Source: Leucaena leucocephala (Eukaryota > Streptophyta > Magnoliopsida > Fabales > Fabaceae). From it: a stretch of DNA of 64,000 bases. Location of the stretch: the NCBI GenBank assembly GCA_037074615.1, contig CM073518.1:17746501-17810500 (forward strand). Direction: 5' to 3'. The number at the start of each line of letters is the position of its first letter. Within the stretch, counting starts at the first letter, position 1. A program made the translations under genes and the position numbers. The notes below the pieces were generated by a model. The model saw nothing but the letters and a program-made list of their open reading frames with translations. It had not been told where the DNA came from and did no database searches. Shown one piece after another: positions 12,001 through 23,400 of the stretch.

Positions 12001-12550
12001 ATTATATTATATCATGATGAAAAACAACTACCGTATGTAACATAAAATGTTCATATGGTTTAACTAATTTACATGTTTACTTGTGATATATTTGTTAATT
12101 ATAAATTAAGAATTGAACAAATATATTGTACTTTATTTCTATAAATTAATATATAAAACAAATTTATATACAGTAGTAATAGTTTTTATGAAATGATACA
12201 TAAAGATATCTGTTGAAAAAGAGAAGCTGGTCTGATTCAATTACTCGGGACAAAATTGCTAGACGTGGAACAATTTAGGGATTTTCACCCTGCTATCTGT
12301 TGATATGATTGCCTTCACTTCAAACTCTGACTGATTTTACTAATGATTTCTGAGCAGTGGGGTCTATCCAATGGAAATTCTTCCATCTCATATATATGAA
12401 ATTTCTTATGGGGAACAAAAGTCTCTTTCTGGGTCGCTTGAAGGTGATATAAGAACAGCAGCTGAGAGAGTGACAGTGGGCTATCCAAGAATTATGAGGC
12501 TTTGTAGGATTATTTCCCAGCTAGTTCTAACTTTCACTGCTAGCACATGA
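12..12550 (+). CDS. KNL1: KNL1/SPC105-family kinetochore scaffold protein, probably damaged
   Basis: Outer-kinetochore scaffold linking centromere to microtubules and recruiting checkpoint proteins. Exons I infer: 12-408, 861-1482, 3656-4186, 5440-5865, 5946-6017, 6189-6269, 6358-6395, 6510-6597, 6667-6819, 7832-8002, 8083-8162, 8259-8328, 8415-8515, 9121-9218, 12358-12550 (TGA). About 1040 codons. The N-terminus has an RVxF-type PP1 site (RLVSF, residues 22-26), followed near residue 164 by a MELT-like MDST in the plant KNL1 context. Exons 6-10 look coiled-coil; exons 10-15 give the C-terminal RWD region (EEVQLARIEIKNLVQVKF, then GVYPMEILP). All junction phases agree except three oddities: a GC donor for intron 1, a frame change inside exon 2, and a phase clash between 9218 and 12358 where the exon for the expected LTLDMTCLN-like strand is missing. 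The start has only 11 bases of upstream sequence, so the promoter is outside. Family call is firm; integrity is doubtful. Confidence 0.86.
409..860 (+). other. KNL1 intron 1, apparent GC-AG intron
   Basis: The donor reads GCAAGT directly after exon 1, the usual context for GC-AG introns. The acceptor is TTTTTCAG at 853-860. Splicing here joins one base of exon 1 to two of exon 2 and gives DDEDDFHGPV, as expected for plant KNL1. The nearest GT (413-414) would put exon 2 out of frame with an immediate stop. Confidence 0.72.
1483..3655 (+). other. KNL1 intron 2 (2.2 kb)
   Basis: GTAAGC donor and TATGCAG acceptor, phase 0 on both sides. It contains a decayed copia fragment (about 2030-2560). From about 3230 to 3530 there is an AT-rich stretch ending in a GGGCTTGGGCCC palindrome that may be another element remnant. 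No host coding sequence was seen. Confidence 0.6.
2030..2560 (-). mobile_element. Degenerate Ty1/copia reverse transcriptase fragment
   Basis: Read on the minus strand, about 2150-2225 encodes QRKYTLDLLDET followed by MLGC, the hallmark of the C-terminal part of copia reverse transcriptase. The flanking sequence resembles the neighbouring copia region only loosely and is full of stops. No LTR or target-site duplication was seen, so the edges are guesses. It lies antisense within KNL1 intron 2. Confidence 0.6.
4705..5110 (-). mobile_element. RTE-type LINE, 3' end of reverse-transcriptase ORF and tail
   Basis: On the minus strand the reading HKVGAAEMGMLRWMCDHTRK followed by a HVQRR-type region is the C-terminal end of the reverse transcriptase of a plant non-LTR (RTE-like) element. 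The element ends in the conserved CGACCCCATATAGTGGGGATAAGG stretch (about 4714-4740) and a GTTGTTG tail. It is 5'-truncated, as LINE copies commonly are, and carries several stops. It lies antisense in KNL1 intron 3 (4187-5439). The rest of that intron shows nothing recognisable. Confidence 0.75.
7187..7237 (+). mobile_element. RTE-type LINE 3' tail remnant
   Basis: The stretch reads CAACCCTACCTAGTGGGATAAGG and then TTGTTGTTG, matching the terminal bases and tail of the LINE at 4705-5110 but in the opposite orientation. Only the extreme 3' end can be recognised. It lies in KNL1 intron 9 (6820-7831). Confidence 0.6.
7637..7657. repeat. AT dinucleotide microsatellite
   Basis: A pure run of about ten TA units within KNL1 intron 9, likely length-variable. 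No function is inferred. Confidence 0.85.
8163..9120 (+). other. KNL1 introns 11-13 and short RWD exons
   Basis: Exons at 8259-8328 and 8415-8515 are separated by short AT-rich introns. Intron 13 (8516-9120) contains a more GC-rich patch at about 8700-8900 with repeated AAGGCAC-like words that I could not assign to a family. The acceptor chosen for exon 14 is AACAAG at 9120, because the alternative GTAG at 9112 gives an immediate stop codon. Confidence 0.5.
9240..10520 (-). mobile_element. Ty1/copia 3' fragment (RNase H end), interrupted by a MITE
   Basis: Minus-strand translation gives ILKYLKGSPERDLLFKK near 10500, then MTWRSKKK, EELHISAKLHIKVYCD and VQND. The MITE at 9652-10139 interrupts the reading, which resumes with KVEGIVFMTYIPTKEQTATL and LTKGLP. 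This is the normal order of copia RNase H and the polyprotein end. A purine-rich GAAGGGGG tract and probable LTR sequence follow toward 9240. The 5' part of the element is missing. Several stops are present. It sits antisense in KNL1 intron 14. Confidence 0.75.
9652..10139. mobile_element. MITE nested in the copia fragment
   Basis: Imperfect terminal inverted repeats GGGCCTGTTTGGA and TCCAAACACACCC bound a 488-bp segment with no coding sequence. The interior has a GA-rich stretch (9845-9915) and near-palindromes, notably two copies of AAACCATGGTTT at about 10003-10026. The flanks read as one continuous copia RNase H frame when it is removed. A possible 3-bp duplication (TTC/TTG on the minus strand) differs by one base. 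The short TIR and size suggest a Tourist-like or related element. Confidence 0.65.
10716..10860 (+). mobile_element. tRNA-derived SINE with 14-bp target-site duplication
   Basis: A perfect duplication AGTATATACTTAAT flanks the element (10716-10729 and 10847-10860). Between them lie pol III promoter motifs: an A box (TAGTCTAGTGGTA, about 10747) and a B box (GGTTCAATTCC, about 10789). The body is about 117 bp and ends in an A-rich stretch. It lies within KNL1 intron 14 in the sense orientation. Confidence 0.82.
10861..12357 (+). other. Distal part of KNL1 intron 14
   Basis: AT-rich sequence with no exon I can defend. A G-rich/C-rich inverted pair at about 11726-11915 (ATGTTTGGTAAAATAAAGGGG versus TTTGAGCCAAACT) looks like a decayed MITE. 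The KNL1 exon that should join 9218 to 12358 was searched for in this stretch and not found. Confidence 0.5.
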
Positions 12551-13296
12551 TCAACATCTTGTTGGAATATTTCCCAGGTAGTCTCTTTCTTGATTGTAGG
12601 GTATATTGGCTTAGCATGTATAGTATATGCTGATGATATACGTTCACTAGGCTGATTCATATATCACTTGGCTGTTACAATGTAATAAACCACTTGCATC
12701 ATTTAAAATGCAAAATATCCTTCTGTAGCATCCAGAAATGTGCATTTAGTTTTTGAAAGATACTTTATTTATTCATCTAAGTTTTCAATATTATATTGAG
12801 AAAATGATAGTTGAGGATCTTAATTTATATTGATAGTAATGAACTATTTTGAGGATTGAAATTCTGTTCTGATAATAGGGATAAGTTATTGTTGCTATTT
12901 GTTCTAGGGTTAAGCTCCAATTTTACTCCGGAAGTTTTTGTCTAGGAGCTGTGGGTATTCGAAAATTTTTCTTGTATAAATATAGCTTTGGAAGGGTTAA
13001 AAAATGAACAATGTCACTTCTAGCTATTAAAAATATCACTTCTAAGACAAGATTGGACCTTAACTCCTTTTTAAAAAAAGTTATTGGTTGTACCAAATAG
13101 TAAGATCTTCCCTTGAATCTCACCATCTCTTGATTATTAACAATGCTATATGTAAAATGCAACCGAGGGCAAGCGCCAATATTCAAGAGCATTCATGTTT
13201 GCTAGTTGTTTACACTCATTTAAAAGTGATGTGTAATTATGAACCGTTTATTACAAGTTTGTATGAGATCTTATACCTGTGGTTTATATGAGAATG

Positions 13297-13324
<28 letters not shown>
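13297..13324. repeat. (AC)14 microsatellite
   Basis: Fourteen uninterrupted AC units, 0.75 kb downstream of the KNL1 stop. Likely polymorphic. Confidence 0.92.
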
Positions 13325-13329
<5 letters not shown>

Positions 13330-14784
13330 ATAAAGTTGAAGTATGAGCTATAATTATTGGACTTAAATATAGAATAAGCTTTAAAACAAATATAAGATTA
13401 CTTAATTTGGGTAAGCATAATCCAAGTTATGAATTACTAAAGCTATAGCATGAGAAAGGGTTTCTGGATAGTGTTATATACATTAATTAAATTGTAAATA
13501 CTGAGATAGACACGAATTATGAGATTCTTTTTACACAAAAGAAGAATCTCTAAGCTTTATTTAAAGACCAAGATCACCCCAAAATGAGTTTTATTGAATT
13601 ATCAAAGTTAAGACATGAAATCTAGCCAGCTTGTAAGTGAGAAACAGAGTAATTTAAAATATTGGGTAATCTGTATCATATGGCATGTGCTGAGTCTACT
13701 TAAGTATTTTTCCTTATAGAGAGGACTCACTAAGTTTTAAAATAAGTGATGAATTTTGTAAATTAGTCCAAAATCTTAAAATTAAAATACCCACTCTTAA
13801 TATATAAGAGTTACTTAATTAAATTTGGAAGATTAAATAAGTTAAATTAATAAAATACTTATAACCAAATCTAACCCTCTAGAGGAATTTATTGTTATAT
13901 TTTTTAATCTATTTAAATTAGTCAATTAATTTTTATATTAATTATAATTAAATAGTTTATTTAATTTTTTTAATTTAAAAAAATTAATCAACTAACTCTT
14001 ATATTAATAACTGACTACCAAATAAAAGAATATGAGATCTAGCTTGACTTTTAAGCCTCTTTTTTTTTGTCTCAAGGGCCATCATAATCCTAGTAGCTTT
14101 CACTTTTTATTAATGGTTTCCAAAAGGAAGATGTTACACGAAAAAACTGTGTTTTTATAGTAAAAGGTGCTCAAAGATTGAACAAGTTGCTTAGATTGTA
14201 AAGACGAATCCTTTCATAATTGCTTTCTTGGTGTAAGTTCAATTTTATCCTATTTAATGTATTTGTTAAGTCATTCAAAAATTATCCAATATTTTTAAGT
14301 AAGCTTAGGGTAGCTATCATGGGAGTAGGGACTAATGCCCTTGTATTATAGATTTCCTAAAAAAGTTTTAGTGCTAATCATGAGACACTCTCCATACACA
14401 CGCTAGGGAAAATTATCCATTTTTTTATACTAAAAAATTTAGGTAGGTTCGGCACATGTCCAGAAAGGCTTAGAAAGTGTTTATAAAAGATTTACGAGAT
14501 CGCTTAATAAAAAAATTCTCATAATTATAATGAGAATTGAACTCACATTTTTTTAAAATACGAGCTCCTTTTTTAGCATCTCATTGGCAAATTATCTATT
14601 TTTCAAATGGAGCAAGTTATTTTGTGTAGGTATTGATCTTTACGTTGGGCTATTTGTATAAAAAAAATGTGTTGGGCTATTTTGGATTTGTTTTACATAG
14701 TTGGGCTTTTGAACTTTTAAAATAGTAAAAAAAAAATCTTTCATAATTTTGTGTTTATCCAAATTCATAATAAAAGAAAATGAA

Positions 14785-14995
14785 ACATACGATTATTTGG
14801 AGTATGTTTGATCCCTAGGGAGTATCATTTTGTTGTAGTTTCAGTCGTAACGCTTGGAGAAGCATCTTAGCTCCTGGGTGCCTAGTTTTACGTCTGAAAA
14901 TAATAGACAATTATTTTACCTGACATTGATATCGCTTAGGAGGAAAGGAGAAAAGCTCAACCCATTTTCAAAAATTTCCATATAAAAAAAATTCA
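14785..14995 (+). repeat. Diverged copy of the 28.2-kb SINE-like repeat
   Basis: It follows the same order of words as the repeats at 28.2-28.6 kb: GGGAGTATCATTTTGTTGTAG, a CAGTCGTAACGCTTGG-like block, AATAGACAATT, GATATCGCTTAGGAGGAAAGG, then CTCAACCCATTTTCAAAAAT and an A-run. It is more diverged than the tandem pair. Confidence 0.6.
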
Positions 14996-15379
14996 TAATC
15001 AAGTAAATATTGTAATTTCTCTCCCAATAAAATATTAGAAAAATTATATATTAAACATAATTCTCTCCAAAGCAATAAATATAACTTGCCCAAAATAATT
15101 CATAAGTAACTAATGATTGAATGCTTCAGTTTCATTTGTTTATCATAATCCAATTGTTTTCTTTAAGGAAGGTTCTCTTCTAACTTTAATATAATTTTCT
15201 CAAATATATTAAATTAAAAAAGAAACATATTTAACACAGTACACATAGATTTCTTTTTCTTTGTGCCGCTTGTAATCTTATATTATATTACAAACACAAA
15301 CACATATATATATATATTCCTGGGGGTGTATGGATATTGATACTAGGCTTTGAGAGACAACTCATGAGACCAATGGAAG

Positions 15380-15535
15380 AGTGACACGTGGAGTAGTAAA
15401 CCTTCCCCCGAAGAACATTCCTAAGAAACTATTCGAGCAGATAAGGTATTTTGCTTTATTTAATTTACTTTTTCCTATCTATTATTATAACTTTTTATAC
15501 ATTAAAAAAAAATCCCCCACTTGATGACACGTGAG
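15380..15535. promoter_or_regulatory. Two TGACACGTG G-box motifs
   Basis: CACGTG cores lie at 15385-15390 and 15528-15533, each inside the identical 9-mer TGACACGTG. The core is the binding site of plant bZIP/bHLH factors. They are about 5 kb upstream of the COL start codon and 2.8 kb from KNL1, with no gene directly adjacent, so any regulatory role is speculative. Confidence 0.35.
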
Positions 15536-18500
15536 ATCCAACCAACCAGGAAAGAACAAACCAACCTCCCCCTCGCAAAAAGCGTAAGCCTTTTGTTTGT
15601 TTACCAAACTACCCTCTAGTGCTCATGTTATTTACATTTCATGCCACTGGCGTTATATTTATAAAATTTAGTTTAGTTTTTATAATTTTTTATCGTATAA
15701 AAATTAATTATATTTATAATCGTGTAGCATTATATTTATGTTACCACTATTTCATTAATAATAAAAATCATTTCATTATTTCAAAACCACATGAAAATTC
15801 ATACTTATAAAATTAATTTAATTTTTAATTTCTATTATTTAATTTAATTTGCCATTCCATATAAACTAATTATTACTTCATCTTTAAAATAGTTTTCTTT
15901 TAGTACTACCATTTTTTTTGACATATCAAACTGCAAGCAATGAGTTGGCGTCAGCCACTTGTTTTGAAAAGTAGGCCTCATAATTAAAACCATTTGAACT
16001 TATAATTTTCATTAAATACCTCCAAAAATATGTATAAGCAAAATTATATTATATATAGTGATTACTTAATAAATTTTAATTTTTTGGATTAATAATTTAG
16101 AGAGAAAGACACTGATCCTTCAAAAATCTATAAACTCCAATTTAAGATCCGAAAATGACCTAATTATTGTGAAGTCTCTATAAATTAATATGTGATTAAA
16201 TTTTGAAGAGAAATACATTGACAACTAATTTTACTAAAAATTCTTGTTAAATATCAATAACAACATGAGTTTAACAAAGAACAATGTTAATCTATCAAAT
16301 GACAACAAAAACTATGAAAATATTAACTAATTTCACTTATGGCAATTAGGTCATTTTACAAAAATAAATTTCAGAATATTCTCTAAAAACTTCATTTGAA
16401 TTAAGCTATTTTGAGGGACCATTTTCAAATTCTCATATTTGGGTGGTCCTAACAATCTACATCACTATCACATAAATAATTGAAAAAGAATATTATAAAT
16501 ATAATTTTTTTCTCAATAAAAGTCAATTTAATTTATTGTTTCAAACTAGACTGTATTTATTGAGGGAAAGGAAAATGGGAAAAGGGTAGGTAAGTACATT
16601 TAAAAGTTGCACAACAAAAAGGGCAATCTCCTACATGAATGATTGCTAGAATGGTTGGTAAGGATAGTGGTGCTGACTTATTTTTTTTATTTTTAAAACC
16701 ATATTTTAATCATTCAACATAATTTTTTTTTTAAATAAATTTACATTCTAAGATAGAATTTTTATAAATTTAAAATAAAAGGGTTTTCTTACAATTATAA
16801 TTTCATTAAAAAAATTTAAAAAGTTATTGAACGAAGTACTTACAAAAATAACATCTTCTTTAAAACTCATCCCTTCTTAAGATTTAATATAATAACTATA
16901 GCTACATATAGTTTGTCTAAATATTTAAAAAATATAGAAATTACGTATGTTTTAAGCTTTTTTTTTTAAAAAAAAAGTATTATTCTTTATAATTTGATAT
17001 TTGATCATTTGAGATGAACTATAATTAGGCAATATTGGCAAAGTTAAGTAGGTAATTACACTACTATATTTGGAGTAGGCATAATAAGAAGACATTAATT
17101 ATTATACATACTTTTATAAATTAATTAATAAATTTAAATAAATTAAGAATTAATAAAATAATTGTTTGCTTCATGTGTACGAAATTAAGTACCCCATAAA
17201 TCCATTAATGATTACCATAATAAGAATGGCAAAAGGACCAACATAGAGAGGAGCAGACAAAAAGATAGAAACAAAGACCAATTCTATTATTGTCACTGAT
17301 ATTATTATTTATTTGGTAAATATCACACGGACAGTAACTATAGAATTGTTTACAAATAATATTAAAAAAATAAAAGGAAAGGGAACAAAGAGCTTTTATT
17401 TGTCCACCTCACCCAACATGTGATGCACTTTTTTGCAAAGTTCAAACTTACTTTGAACTTTGAATAATAAATAACAAATAGAGAAAATAACATCTAGTGC
17501 CCCAAATTTTATATCCTTATAAAATTTGTAATTAAATCATTATATATAAAATAATTTTCAACTTTTCAAGATTTAAATAGATATGTGATTATGTGAGTCA
17601 ACTTTTTCTCTGTGCACTATTTTATTTTATTATCTATACTTTTATATTTTTATTTTCTTAAATTATACATAGTCAAAATATTGAGTTAATATAATATATA
17701 TATCAACAAAATTTAACAAATGAGGACTAAATTGAAAATTTTGTAGGACAAAAAATTATCTTTCCAAATTTTGAAAGTATTACAAAGTTGCCATAAATTT
17801 ACCATTTCTGGTAACATAAATTTATAATTTTAATTAACTTTATTTTTTTTATAATCACATATATTCTCTTATTAGAGATATCTAAAATATTATCAGATAT
17901 TAAATAATTAAATGTGGACACATTTTTTAGTGGGGTTTTAAATTTTGAATCATCATATTATGAGAGACTAACTTCTTTCACTAGATCTAATCTTTGTTAA
18001 TATTTTAATTAGCTTTATTAATAGCTTTCTTAAGATGTAATAAGATATATCTTAGATGCAATTTTTTTGGTTAAATAAACAACAATTATATTTTTTTGGG
18101 GCAAAAATATATCAGTTATTCTAAACGAGAGAAAAATAAGGGTAAAGATATATTCAGTATGTTAAATTAATTTTAGAAAAGTAATTAATATTCTAAAATA
18201 TTTAAGGGTATAATTAGTATCTATAACTAATTTTAGAGGTACGACTAGCACTATAAAATATTTAAATTGGTATAATTTTATCCTTTCACTGACAGAAATA
18301 TAAATTTATATCTAATCTATATCACGTAAGTTATTTATTTCGATACATTATTATTTAAAATATCACATGTGTCATATTGTTTAAATAAAAGTAAGAAATA
18401 AACCCTAAAATTAACATTGTATATAATTTATATGTAAAAATTAAGAAATTGAATAGTTTATTTAGTATAATTTATTAAAATAATATTATACATATGTCAT

Positions 18501-18789
18501 TTTAAATAATAATGTGTCAAAAAAATGTTTATATATCATATATAAAATAAAAATTAGTATTTTTTTTAATGAAATAGTAAAATTATACTAATTTAAATAT
18601 TTTAAAGTGTTAATTATTTATCAAAAATTAATTTATGATATTAATTATATTTTTAAATATTAATTATGATTCTAAAATTAAGTCAAAGTATTAACCGTAC
18701 ATTTACTCGTAAAACAACAAGGACGGGAGGAGAGAGAGACTCATGGGAAGGACCGAAGAAAAGGGAAAGGGCAACCTTTTTGCTTTCAC

Positions 18790-20457
18790 TTGGAAAAAGA
18801 CATGGTCCCACATTTTTATTTTATTTTATTTCTTTGCGCTTTCTTTGCACTTTTTATCAGCTTCGCTTGTGTCACATTACAATACACAATTACATTCACA
18901 CACAACAGGCCACATCAAACCAATTTGCATTATTCTCATTCATCTCACGCCTACACCCACTCTCTCCCTCCTCTCATATCTTTCCATCTCATATCTATCA
19001 ATCTAATCTACTCATCATCCTATATTCGTATCCGTATGTGCAGACTTAGAAAGAGAACGAGAAAGAGAAGAGAGAGAGTCGGTGTGTGCTTTCTGGAAAA
19101 GTCCAGCTTCTAGGGTTGGTTCCTTTGCTTTTAAATTTAGCAATAACTTATATATATAATTCCTGAAAAAGCAAAGCTCTTTACGGATCTTGTGCTCTCT
19201 GTCTTTCTTCCCGTGAGGTAAAATTTTTCCTTGCTTTCTTCTGCTCTCTGCCTCTGTTCTATCATCTTTCATGCAAACTCAGACTTTTCTGGCCAGAAAT
19301 TTTTTCTGGGTCTGTCAACATAAGGAGAGAAGGTGAGAATTAAAGAGATGGGTGATTATTATTTGGTCTTTTGCAATTGGGTTAGATTTATTTTTGTTCT
19401 TTTTGAGTCCCCCCCCCCCTTTTTTGTGTGGGTATATGATGACCATCTTTTTTTGTTTGTTTATAATTGATCTGCAACTTGTATGACTTTACCCAGAATC
19501 TGAAGGTTTCTTTACAGTTTCAGTTGAATCCAGATTCTGTCAGTTTTCATTTGAATTATTTTATGATGATGGGAATGTTCTTTTTTCAGAGGTTAAACAA
19601 AGCTTTTGATTCTCTGCTTAATCCTGATAATTCAGCTTTGTATAATTTCCCTTAGAATTATATATTTAATTTATAATATTTTAAATCTGTAATCTTTGCA
19701 AGCTCTTCTTAGAAAGTAGTACTTCTCCAGTACTAAAATGTATGAGCTAGAGGAGGGATTTGAGGGATTTGCCTTCATCTAAAAAATATAAGACTCTAAT
19801 CTAATTTATCTCTCAAAATTATAATTTGTTCTGCAAATTATTCCTATTAATTGCATATATTAGGATTTTCTATCAATGATTAGTTTTCAATACAAATTAT
19901 TAAAGGGTATTTAATAAACTAACACATTTTCTTATAAATAACTAACTTAACTAATTTCTTTAATATCTACGAATTAATTATCTAGTCCCTATATTAAAAA
20001 TCAGAATAGTATTACTTATTATAATTATATTTTTTAGTTAACTACTGTTAATATAATTTCGTCTTTTTCTTGCTGCTTAACTAGAGTGTAGAGTTTTCTT
20101 GTCAAATCCGTTTTGTTTTTGGCAGTATATTATATATTTGTTAAGTCTGCAGTAGACACCAAATTATTGTTTTTGCCTCTTGTTTGCTTAATCTATCATT
20201 TATATTATTATGTAACATTCAGGACAAAGTCTTTCTTTGCAGCGGCAGAATCCGCAGGATTCATTTTTCTGCCGCCCTTGACACATTACCTCAAACCGAT
20301 TGAATGACAACAAGATATTTCTGCTTCAGTGTCTGATAAAAAGAAGACACTTTAGTTTCATTGGAGGATATCGTAGTCTGGGTGCAAGATTGCTTATAGG
20401 AGAATTCTTTCTTTAAACAACTGAACTAATAAAGGACTCAGTACAATACAAAGTAAG
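18790..20457 (+). promoter_or_regulatory. COL9-like promoter and 5' leader with probable UTR intron
   Basis: Sequence becomes pyrimidine-rich (CTCTCTCCCTCCTCTC at about 18960) and then purine-rich GAGAAAGAGA, as in plant core promoters and leaders. A good donor (GAG|GTAAAA at 19218) and acceptors (CATTCAG at 20222 or TTTGCAG at 20242) suggest a roughly 1-kb intron in the 5' UTR. Short ORFs here have no family resemblance. The transcription start cannot be fixed from sequence. Confidence 0.45.
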
Positions 20458-23400
20458 ATGGGTTATATGTGTGATTTCTGTGGAGAACAGAGGTCCATGG
20501 TGTATTGCCGTTCCGATGCTGCATGCTTGTGTTTGTCATGCGATCGAAATGTTCATTCCGCTAATGCCCTTTCAAGACGCCATTCAAGGACCTTAGTATG
20601 TGAGAGATGCAATTCACAACCTGCCCATGTAAGGTGTACCGAAGAGAGGATTTCAATATGTCAGAATTGTGATTGGGTGGGTCACAGTGCTTCCACGTCT
20701 TTGTCAACACATAAGAGGCAAACAATCAAGTGCTATTCGGGTTGCCCCTCGGCTGTGGAACTTTCTTCAATATGGTCATTTGTCTTGGACATTCCAACCA
20801 TTGGTGAATCTTCATGCGAGCAAGAACTAGGTATGATGAGTATTAATGAGAACAGCAACAGGAGTGCTTGGGTCCCCTCAGAAAGTCAGAATGCATCTGG
20901 TTCAGCTCAAGTAATTGATATACGTGGCATGGATAAGCCTTGTGTCGGGCCATCTTCAATGCCTGAGTCGAGCTCAGAGCATCGTACTCTAGAGCATCCA
21001 AATGGACCTGCCAATGAAAGTCTATCCAAGGTACAACATAAAGTCATATTGCCATTTTTTTTTTTGGTACAAATATTGCCATTTTTTATTGATGTAGGGA
21101 AATGGGTTGTTTTTTGTCCATTTTTGATGGATTTTGAATTTTTTATGTGGCATAGAAGCCAACAGTAGAAAAGCTAAACTGTTGGAAACCCTGTGGTCTC
21201 TTCAACCGCATTTGTTTTCCAAGGGAGAATGATATTGGATCCATTTGTAAGAAAATTATTACGTAATTTTGTTTATTTATATTTATTATCGAAAATAGGT
21301 ATACAAAGGTCATTTCCTATCCTCAATATCACTTTTTTCCCATTCCATTCTTTTCCTTTCTCTGTATTAACAGAGTCCTTATTTGTCTATCAAACTGTAG
21401 AGTCTTGGATTTTGTGGTGGTGTCAGTTTCTGGATAGTCATTGAGCTATTAGATACTACTATTATCTACTTTTCTTCATATCGGTAGCTAATGCAAGAAC
21501 AATGACCCTGCATGCCTCATTTTATCATTTCTATGGCTTTAGTCTACGAGAGCTGCCAGTTTTGTTGGACTGAGAGAACAGAAACTCTAAAATTAACAAA
21601 TATTGACAACGAAAAATAGTGTGATAACATCATTGTTGTCTTGTTCTGGTACAAAGTGATGTCAGATGAAATTTCTGTTCCTATCTGCATTCAACATGAA
21701 TTCATTCCAGACATGTTTAGTAGGCGTGAAATGGAAAAATGGAAATTGAAGTCATAGAGGATAGTAATAAATCTAGACTTATATTGCAATATCTAATGAA
21801 TTAGTTAGTTGAAGAGGAAAATGTCACCATTTTTAATCTGTTGCCAACCTTATTGAGTGGGATAAGTCTTATTGTTACTATTGCTGCTTGGCCAAAATGT
21901 GCACAAATATTAGCTTTTTACTGTAAAATTCTCATGATTAAGTCAAAGAAGTTTGCTAATCTCATAATTAATCTGTAGTTATACTGCCCCGGTACAAAAG
22001 GTTCTGGACCATATGAAGATGATGATAACCTGTTTGGTGACTTCGACATGGATGAAGTGGATCTGAATCTTGAGAACTATGAGGAACTTTTTGGTGTGGC
22101 TCTTAGTAATTCTGAAGATCTTTTTGAAAATGGCGGGATCGATAGTTTGTTTGGAACAAAGGAAATGTCTGCCGGTGATTCCAACCATCAGGCTGCTGCT
22201 GAGGTATTGAAATCACATCATTCTTTATCTGTGAGGGCATGAGTTTTTCTATTATTGAGATTGATCTTCATTTAATTGTACACCTACATGTTTTAAAGTA
22301 CTCGAGTTCAAGCATCTTGTATGGTTAAATCATAGGTGGTTTATAGTGACTTTGCAATCTACATTTCTTACAGATGCTGTATCAAACTCCTTTTAGACCA
22401 TGGAAGAACTGGGGTGTATCTGTCATCTGAATAAATTTTGTAATTGCAACCAGTTCTCTGGCTACATTTTTGGCAAAAATTGTTCTAGGAGTGTAACATG
22501 TCTTATAATTAATTTGCGAACAGGTTAACACAGAACCAATCAAAGAGCTGATGTTAAGCTTTGATTGACCAAAATTGGAAAAAAAATGAAGAGATAGCAT
22601 AAAATATCAGTGCAATGCATTTGTGTTCCTCAGATCTCTTGGTTATCTTTTGATTGCAGAGAACAAAAGAGAATGGAAGGGAAGATAACCTGGACACTTT
22701 CTTTGATTTAAATTTAAATCTGACATTTATGTTTTTCATTAGAATATGTTTGGATTGATGTTAATGGATTAGAAAGGTAGGAAAACCTGCCTTTCTTCCT
22801 TTGGCTTTCTAGTTTCGTTTATTGGTTCTTGCTCTGAATTAATAGTCAGATGCAAAAATGTTGTCAGGGGTCAGTTGGACTGGTCAACACAGCGCATCCA
22901 GCATGCAGCAATGCAGCATCTGCAGATTCCATGTTAAGTACGAAAACGGAACCTATTCCCCGTTTTACTGGAAAGCAATCGCAATCAAACCTTTCATTTT
23001 CCGGTGTTACTGGAGAGAGTAGTGGTGCTGACTATCAAGATTGCGGTGCTTCTTCAATGCTTCTCACAGGGGAGCCTCCATGGTGCCCTCCATGGCCCGA
23101 AAATTCCATGAAAACTTCCAACCGCAGTGATGCTGTCATGCGTTACAAAGAAAAGAAGAAGGCACGCAAGTAAGTATATCGCAAGCATACTAGTGTAGTG
23201 TATTACTTTCATGGAGACAAAAAATGGTTAGTTTCATGAAGGATAAAACTTAGGTAAAATTGCTTATATCCATTAGGTCAAGTTCTCCAATCACACGTGT
23301 TATTTTTGCTATTGTTAGTTGTTAAAATACGTATGTGTACTTGTAAATTTATCTGTAAACTTGACCTAATTGATATAAGCAACTTGACTTCAGTTTTGTC

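Larger units (their letters stand above)
12551..18650. other. Intergenic spacer between KNL1 and the COL gene
   Basis: Six kilobases of very AT-rich DNA with no supported gene. KNL1 3' UTR should occupy the first few hundred bases. Items listed separately are the AC microsatellite, a diverged SINE-like copy and two G-boxes. Poly(A)/poly(T) runs are common; otherwise nothing is recognisable. Confidence 0.6.

Noticed and set aside
12200..12357. Possible missing KNL1 exon (a TLLSVDMIAF-like reading at about 12286-12318)
   Set aside because: Faint resemblance to the expected LTLDMTCLN strand, but upstream frame has stops, no donor follows in phase, and the context does not match.
18666..19113. 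Overlapping ORFs of 87-127 codons upstream of COL
   Set aside because: They cover pyrimidine-rich promoter/leader sequence in several frames with no family resemblance.
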